From assembly GCF_028200735.1 (NCBI RefSeq), contig NZ_JAQKPV010000002.1, positions 512,007 through 576,006 of the forward strand: a stretch of DNA of 64,000 bases, in the 5' to 3' direction. Position numbers and translations under genes: made by a program. A model generated the notes under the pieces. It did not search any database. It saw only the letters and a program-made list of their open reading frames with translations, and was not told where the DNA came from. Source of the DNA: Streptomyces sp. ACA25 (GTDB lineage Bacteria > Actinomycetota > Actinomycetes > Streptomycetales > Streptomycetaceae). Positions 59,651-64,000 of this stretch are shown here, piece after piece (position 1 is the stretch's first letter; each line of letters begins with the position of its first letter).

Positions 59651-60235
59651 ATGCCGGGGAGCACGGAAAAGGCGAGAGCCGCCATGGCGCACGAGACGCC
59701 GCGCCACTGGGACCGCACCCTGCGGGAGCGGCTGCGGGCCGGCGAGGCCGCGGCGCTCGCCGAGCTCTACGACCGGTTCAGCACCCTCGCCCACAGCATC
59801 GCGCAGCGGATTCTGGAGGACGAGACCCTCACCGAGCACACCGTCCAGGAGCTCTTCTGCTCCCTGTGGGAGTCCCCGGAACGCTACGACCCGGCCGAGG
59901 GGCCGCTGCGGTCGTGGGTGGCCACCGAGGCCCACCGGAGGGCGCTGGAGTGTCTGCGCGGGAGGGACGGGGCGAGGGGTGCACCGGAGCGGCTGGCCCG
60001 GCAGTTGCGCGCCGCCTCCACCGCCGCCCGGGCCGACTACATCGTGACCTCGATGCCCGCACCGCTCCGCGACGCTCTGGAGCTGGCCCGGTTCCAGCAG
60101 CGGGACTGCCACCAGGTGGCCGAGGAGCTCGGCATCACCGCGGCGGAGGCCAGGTCGCGGCTGCGGCTCGGTCTGCAGCTGCTCTCGACCGCAGGGGACT
60201 ACCCGGCCGGCCCCGCAGCGGAGGGCGAGCCGTGA
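59651..60235 (+). CDS. ECF-like sigma-70 family factor
   Basis: 194 residues. Region 2 features LRAGEAAALAELYDRFSTLAHSIAQRILEDETLTEHTVQELFCSLWESPERYDP (about 22-76), and SWVATEAHRRALECLR follows. Region 4 is divergent: LRDALELARFQQRDCHQVAEELGITAAEARSRLRLGLQLL. ATG at 59651 fits the leaderless -10 box; ATG at 59684 is an alternative. Its stop overlaps the GTG of the zf-HC2 gene by 4 bases, a standard sigma/anti-sigma arrangement. Confidence 0.87.
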   Translation: MPGSTEKARAAMAHETPRHWDRTLRERLRAGEAAALAELYDRFSTLAHSIAQRILEDETLTEHTVQELFCSLWESPERYDPAEGPLRSWVATEAHRRALECLRGRDGARGAPERLARQLRAASTAARADYIVTSMPAPLRDALELARFQQRDCHQVAEELGITAAEARSRLRLGLQLLSTAGDYPAGPAAEGEP

Positions 60236-61428
60236 CAGCGCACGGGGTCGCCCCCGAGCAGGGGAGCGGCGAAGGGCCGCCCGCCGGGGACGCACCATGC
60301 CCACCGGAGCTGCGGGCACTGCTGGGTGCCTGGGCGCTGGCCGCGTGCACCAGGGAGGAGGCGGGCGCCGTTGACCGGCACCTGGCCGGCTGCCCGCCGT
60401 GCGCGGCGGAAGGCCGCCGGCTGCGGGAGGCCGCCGATCTGCTGGAGCCGCGCCGCAGCCTCGACATCGCCCCGGGGCTGCGGTCACGGGTGCTGCGGAG
60501 CTGCCTGTCACGCCGGTCCGCCCGGGTGCCGGTGCCCTTCTGGGCCGAGCCCTACGACGCGGAGACCGCCCGCCTGGACGCGTTGCTGGACGACATGGCG
60601 GAGGCGGAGTGGCGGGCACCGGTGCGGTTGCGCTGGTACATCGCGGACACCGCGACGGAGCGGTGGACCACCGTCGAGGGGGTGCTGGACCACCTGCTCG
60701 CGGTGGACGGCCTGCCGGCCCGGGCGCTGGAGCTGCCGGATCCGCTCGGGGCCGGCGCGCCGCGTGCGGCGGTGGCCCGCACCGAGGCCCGCTGGGCCGC
60801 CGCCCGGCCGGACATTGCCCGGAGCAGCGGGGCCGGCACGGACGGCGGGCCGCGGGAGTCCCGGCGGATCTGGCGGGCCCAGTCCTGGAGCCTGGTGCGG
60901 GCGGCTGCCGAGGCCGGTGGCCGGACCCGGCTCACGGTGCCGTACGACGGGCAGCCCTGCCCGTTGTCCGACGCGTTCGTCGGCCGGGCGCTCGCCTGCT
61001 GGGTGCATGCCGGCGACATCGCGGAGGCGGTGGACTACCCCTACGAACCGCCGGCCGGCCGCCATCTGCGGCTGTTCGTCGACCTCACCGCGCGACGGCT
61101 GTCCGGTGCGCTGGCCGAGCAGCGCCGGGCCGGCCGGGCGGATTCCCCGGGGCGGCTGATCCCCGCCGGGGACTGCGGCCGCACCGTGCATGTGGAGGTG
61201 GAGGGCCGGGGCGGCGGCGACTGGTACATCCCGCTGGACTCCCCGGCCGCGGCCGTCACCCGCACCGCGGCCCGGAACGCGGTGGCCCGCGTGGCGCTGG
61301 AGGACACCGATTTCTGCCGGCTCGCCGCCGGCCGGATATCCCCGGAGGACGCCGCGGCCGGCCAGGAGGGTGATCACCGGGTCGTCCGGGACGTCCTGCG
61401 GGCGACCGCCGCCCTGTCCCGCCTGTAG
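60232..61428 (+). CDS. zf-HC2 anti-sigma domain fused to MDMPI/DinB-like domain
   Basis: 398 residues, GTG start. An N-terminal zinc-binding motif His-x3-Cys-x2-Cys (HLAGCPPCA, about 47-55) matches anti-sigma zf-HC2 domains. The rest resembles mycothiol-dependent maleylpyruvate isomerase N-terminal (DinB-like) proteins: LDALLDDMAEAEWRAPVRLRWYIADTATERWTTVEGVLDHLLAVDG, then GRALACWVHAGDIAEAVDYPY. No TM helix is seen. The enzymatic part could sense a small thiol or metabolite and release the sigma factor. The protein is translationally coupled to the sigma gene. Confidence 0.83.
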   Translation: MTAHGVAPEQGSGEGPPAGDAPCPPELRALLGAWALAACTREEAGAVDRHLAGCPPCAAEGRRLREAADLLEPRRSLDIAPGLRSRVLRSCLSRRSARVPVPFWAEPYDAETARLDALLDDMAEAEWRAPVRLRWYIADTATERWTTVEGVLDHLLAVDGLPARALELPDPLGAGAPRAAVARTEARWAAARPDIARSSGAGTDGGPRESRRIWRAQSWSLVRAAAEAGGRTRLTVPYDGQPCPLSDAFVGRALACWVHAGDIAEAVDYPYEPPAGRHLRLFVDLTARRLSGALAEQRRAGRADSPGRLIPAGDCGRTVHVEVEGRGGGDWYIPLDSPAAAVTRTAARNAVARVALEDTDFCRLAAGRISPEDAAAGQEGDHRVVRDVLRATAALSRL

Positions 61429-61444
61429 CCGGGCCCGGGGTGCC

Positions 61445-61478
61445 GCCGGCTGCCCGCTCCGTCAGCGGGCAGGCCGGC
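61445..61478. terminator. Bidirectional terminator between zf-HC2 and purU genes
   Basis: 61445-61458 pairs with 61464-61478 over 14 bp with one bulged G and a 5-base loop, centred in the 55-bp convergent gap. Confidence 0.65.
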
Positions 61479-61483
61479 TGCCG

Positions 61484-62347
61484 TCAGGAGAAGACCACGG
61501 TGCGGTGCCCGTTCAGCAGCACCCGGCGCTCGCTGTGCCACTTCACCGCGCGGGCCAGTGCCTGGCATTCGACGTCCCGGCCGACGGCGACCAGCTGCTG
61601 CGGGGAGAGCTCGTGACCGACCCGCTCGATCTCCTGCTCAATGATCGGCCCTTCGTCGAGCTCGGCCGTGACGTAGTGCGCGGTGGCACCGATCAGCTTC
61701 ACGCCACGGGCGTGCGCCTGGTGGTAGGGCTTGGCACCCTTGAAGCTCGGCAGGAACGAGTGGTGGATGTTGATGATCTGCCCGGACAGCTGCTTGCACA
61801 GGTCGTCGGAGATCACCTGCATGTAGCGGGCCAGGACCACCAGCTCGACGCTCTCCTGCCGGACGATCCGCAGCAGCTCGGCCTCGGCCGCCGCCTTGGT
61901 GTCCGGCGTCACCGGTACGTGGTGGAAGGGGATCCCGAAGGAGGCGGCGAGCTCGGCGAAGTCGGTGTGGTTGGAGACCACGGCGGCGATGTCGACCGGC
62001 AGCGCGCCGCTCCGGGCCCGGAACAGCAGGTCGTTGAGGCAGTGACCGAACTTGCTGACCAGCAGGACGATGCGCATCCGCTCGTCCGCCGGGTGCAGCT
62101 GCCAGTCCATCCGGAAGGAGTCGCCGACCGCCGCGAAGCCGTCCCGCAGCCGTTTGACGTCGGCCGGGGTTCTCGAGGTGAACCGCACCCGCATGAAGAA
62201 CAGCCCGGTGTCGTGGTCGCTGAACTGCTTGCTCTCCTCGATGTTGCAGCCCGTCGTGACCAGGTAGCTGGAGACGGCGTGCACGATGCCCAGCCGGTCC
62301 GGGCAGGAGAGGGTGAGGATGAACGAGTCGGACGGTGCGTTACCCAT
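61484..62347 (-). CDS. purU: Formyltetrahydrofolate deformylase
   Basis: 287 residues. An ACT domain (about 5-80, FILTLSCPDRLGIVHAVSSYLVTTGCNIEESKQFSD) is followed by a formyl-transferase-like domain with VSNHTDF, QIINIHHSFLPSFKGAKPYHQAHARGVKLIGATAHYVTAELDEGPIIEQ; the Asn-His-Asp catalytic set is present. It hydrolyses 10-formyl-THF to THF and formate for purine and C1 balance. ATG at 62347 is chosen; an in-frame ATG six codons upstream is possible. Confidence 0.96.
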   Translation of the reverse strand: MGNAPSDSFILTLSCPDRLGIVHAVSSYLVTTGCNIEESKQFSDHDTGLFFMRVRFTSRTPADVKRLRDGFAAVGDSFRMDWQLHPADERMRIVLLVSKFGHCLNDLLFRARSGALPVDIAAVVSNHTDFAELAASFGIPFHHVPVTPDTKAAAEAELLRIVRQESVELVVLARYMQVISDDLCKQLSGQIINIHHSFLPSFKGAKPYHQAHARGVKLIGATAHYVTAELDEGPIIEQEIERVGHELSPQQLVAVGRDVECQALARAVKWHSERRVLLNGHRTVVFS

Positions 62348-62431
62348 GACGCCATAGCGTGGCACATCCGCGGGTCCGGACGGCTGCCCGTCCGGCTGCC
62401 GGTCAGCGGGTTCCCGCCCGGGCGCCGCCGC

Positions 62432-62926
62432 TCAGACGGAGCGCAGCAGCACCGCCAGCTCGTCCAGGGAACGCGGGGGGACATCGGGGTCCTCACCGTC
62501 GTTGACCGCGAGCTGCACGTGCGCGTCCCGGGCGGCCTGCACCGCTTCCGGCCAGGCCTCGTGCCGGAGGTAGGCGCTGACGGGCGCGTCGGCACCTACC
62601 TGATGCATGATCCGCAGCATCCGCAGCACCGCGGCGTCGATCAGCGCGGCCTCCCGGGCGTCCCGGAAGATGGTGCCGAGGTACTTCTCGGCGGACCAGT
62701 TGTCGAGCCAGGTGTCCTCTACCAGGCGGTAGACGGCGTCGGTGATGTCGCCGTAGCCGGGCACCCCGGCGGCCCAGCAGTCCCGCTGGAACACCGGGTC
62801 GGAGAGCATGTGCAGGGCCGAGCGCACCTGGGCGCGCCATCGCCACCAGGGCATGTCGTTGTGCGGCATGCCGCCCATGGTGGTGGACCGACGGCCGCGA
62901 CGGGAAGAGCTGTCCGGAGCTTGCAC
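62432..62926 (-). CDS. Conserved actinomycete protein, unknown function
   Basis: 164 residues. After a Ser/Arg-rich start (SSSRRGRRS), the conserved core begins MPHNDMPWWRWRAQVRSALHMLSDPVFQRDCWAAGVPGYGDITDAVYRLVEDTWLDNWSAEKYLGTIFRD. It is helical and Trp-rich, with no signal or TM. Sequence of this type is familiar from Streptomyces genomes next to purU, without a known role. The GTG at 62926 is selected because TACGAT lies 7 bases upstream (leaderless); ATG at 62878 is an alternative. Confidence 0.72.
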   Translation of the reverse strand: MQAPDSSSRRGRRSTTMGGMPHNDMPWWRWRAQVRSALHMLSDPVFQRDCWAAGVPGYGDITDAVYRLVEDTWLDNWSAEKYLGTIFRDAREAALIDAAVLRMLRIMHQVGADAPVSAYLRHEAWPEAVQAARDAHVQLAVNDGEDPDVPPRSLDELAVLLRSV

Positions 62927-62933
62927 GGAAGCG

Positions 62934-62939
62934 ATCGTA
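62934..62939 (-). promoter_or_regulatory. -10 box TACGAT of a probable leaderless transcript
   Basis: TACGAT on the minus strand ends 7 bases before GTG 62926; no ribosome site is seen. Confidence 0.35.
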
Positions 62940-63045
62940 CGTTCCCCGCCGGCGGCCGGTGCCACGCCCCGGATGTTTGCGCCGGTATCTCCCGGTTGTC
63001 CGCCGGTGCCCCGGAGCGGAACCGTCCGGGCGCTCTCCTCCGGGG

Positions 63046-64000
63046 TCACAGCTCGACCGGCTGCCGTTCCGGCAGCCCGTGCTCACGTGCGACCGGATTC
63101 CACAGCGCGGCGGCCCGCTCCTTGGCCGCCGTCGCCTCACCGCTGGCCAGGTAGGCCCGGCCCGTGCTGTCCGTGGCCCGGGCAGTGCCGCGGCGGCAGA
63201 CCTTCTTCCGGTCCCGGGCCTCCTCACCCCACACGGCAAAGTGCTCGTCGGCCTCCGCCGACGCTTCCCAGGCCTCGGTCAGGGCCTCGGCCAGCTCCGC
63301 GTGGCCGGGCAGCGCCCCCACATCGAGCGCGTTGAGGCGGGTGACCAGCCCTTCGCGCTGTCCGGCGGCCTCCCGCAGATCCTCGATGGCCTGGTCGAGG
63401 TTCCGGCATTCCTGGACGTCGCCCACCGCGCGGATCACCGTCTCCCGGCTGCCACTGCTGTCCGCCAGCAGCTCCGACAGCTGTTCGGCCTGTTCCCGGA
63501 CGGCGGCCTCGCCGTCGTTCTCGTCCGTACCGGCCCCCGTCTCGCCGTTTCCGGGGCCCGCACCGTCCAGGGAGCGCCCCTCGATCTCCTCGGTGGTCCC
63601 CTCCTCGGTCTCCTCCGCCGCGGCGCCATCACCTCCGCTGAGGGCGGCCCCGGCGGCCAGTCCGACCACCGCGCAGGCCGTGACCACGAGCACCCCGATC
63701 ACCACGGGCGACGGCCGGCGACGCTGCCGCTGAGCAGCTGCCCGGCGCGCGGCGGCACGCCCCCCGGACGGCCGCCCCTGACCGGGCGGGCCCGCCACCG
63801 GAGCCGGCTGCCGGTCGTACAGGTTGTCGAACCCCGGCACCACCGGCATGGCCGCAGTGGCCTCCAGGGACGTCTCCCGGGTGCCGTACGGGCCCGGCGG
63901 GCCGTCCACCACCGGCGGGATCACCTCCGTGGCATCGGCGTCCCTCTGAGGCCACGCACCGTGCCCGTGGTGGGGGAACGGCTGCGGCGGAGAGCCCGTG
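63046..64000 (-). CDS. Single-TM protein with extracytoplasmic helical domain (partial at right edge)
   Basis: The frame is open from 63046 to the end of the window. Upstream of the GTG at 63924 it continues as a Pro/His/Gly-rich stretch (PFPHHGHGAWPQRDADATEV), so the N-terminus lies outside. A basic segment (ARRAAAQRQRRRP) is followed by a TM helix (VVIGVLVVTACAVVGLAAGAAL), an acidic linker and a helical C-terminal domain with two Cys residues (about 185 and 240). Function unknown; the domain could be a periplasmic-side sensor. Co-directional with the preceding conserved gene. Confidence 0.75.
   Translation of the reverse strand, partial: TGSPPQPFPHHGHGAWPQRDADATEVIPPVVDGPPGPYGTRETSLEATAAMPVVPGFDNLYDRQPAPVAGPPGQGRPSGGRAAARRAAAQRQRRRPSPVVIGVLVVTACAVVGLAAGAALSGGDGAAAEETEEGTTEEIEGRSLDGAGPGNGETGAGTDENDGEAAVREQAEQLSELLADSSGSRETVIRAVGDVQECRNLDQAIEDLREAAGQREGLVTRLNALDVGALPGHAELAEALTEAWEASAEADEHFAVWGEEARDRKKVCRRGTARATDSTGRAYLASGEATAAKERAAALWNPVAREHGLPERQPVEL

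Noticed and set aside
1..64000. tRNA, rRNA, riboswitch, CRISPR array, IS element, prophage
   Set aside because: No clover-leaf arms with a plausible anticodon, no rRNA-like blocks, no regularly spaced repeats other than the 27-bp coding repeat, and no transposase or phage proteins were seen by eye; short RNAs could be missed.

Overview
The window is 64 kb of very GC-rich DNA with dense bidirectional coding, frequent GTG starts, 4-nt GTGA/ATGA gene overlaps and many Streptomyces-type families: zf-HC2 anti-sigma factors, Scr1/WhiJ-type HTH plus DUF397, SARP regulators, GPP34, FO synthase, Spo0M, and RsbW/RsbV-like switches. It is best read as chromosomal DNA of a Streptomyces or close relative. 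No rRNA, tRNA, CRISPR array, IS element or phage gene was seen.

Layout. 0-3 kb: folD and a DUF3017 membrane protein (minus), then small membrane proteins. 2.9-12.8 kb: a secreted HNH nuclease, a broken DUF234 ATPase remnant, an FAD oxidase, a large SpoIIE-type phosphatase with sensor domains, a VOC protein, a cupin and a STAND ATPase. 13.3-24.3 kb: a type VII secretion (T7SS) locus. It holds an ECF sigma factor, a zf-HC2 anti-sigma-like protein, two single-TM proteins, a 1459-residue EssC-like FtsK/SpoIIIE ATPase, and a four-gene minus-strand operon encoding a WXG100-like protein, a second small helical protein, a 212-residue unknown and a 557-residue T7SS-signal protein with a hydrophobic core and Pro/Ser repeats. 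24.5-36 kb: Spo0M, ChaB, DJ-1/PfpI, BrkB, a second HNH nuclease (lipoprotein), two tiny overlapping minus-strand ORFs, a D,D-carboxypeptidase, GPP34, an Scr1/DUF397 pair and an ADP-ribosylglycohydrolase. 36-42.7 kb: fbiC and, divergently, an AfsR-type regulator followed by two small DHHATG-motif (AfsS-like) genes. 43-53.5 kb: an endonuclease-family membrane protein, then an eight-gene catabolic cluster (amino-acid-type ABC importer, crotonase, acyl-CoA ligase, thioesterase, amidohydrolase, TetR) behind a promoter with a perfect 26-bp palindrome. 53.6-64 kb: AfsK, TetR, a flavin monooxygenase, an RsbW/RsbV-like pair, a sigma/zf-HC2 pair, purU, a conserved actinomycete protein and a membrane protein cut by the right edge.

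Most notable result: six intergenic copies of the promoter-like pattern TGAACC-N16-CGT, all with exactly 16 bp spacing. They sit as two back-to-back pairs (14.78 kb and 16.53 kb), one ahead of the WXG100 operon (24.26 kb) and one at the left edge reading outwards. Together they place the EssC-like ATPase, both single-TM proteins, the zf-HC2 protein and the T7SS substrate operon in one apparent ECF-sigma regulon. The ECF gene at 13.3 kb is the obvious candidate regulator. No EccB/EccD/EccE/MycP or EssA/EssB/EsaA homologue was recognised, so the apparatus looks minimal or uses unrecognised partners.

Second theme: afsR, AfsS-like peptides and afsK lie in one stretch, but the catabolic cluster separates afsK from afsR. 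Assignments rest on reading motifs and remembered family features; no database search was run.
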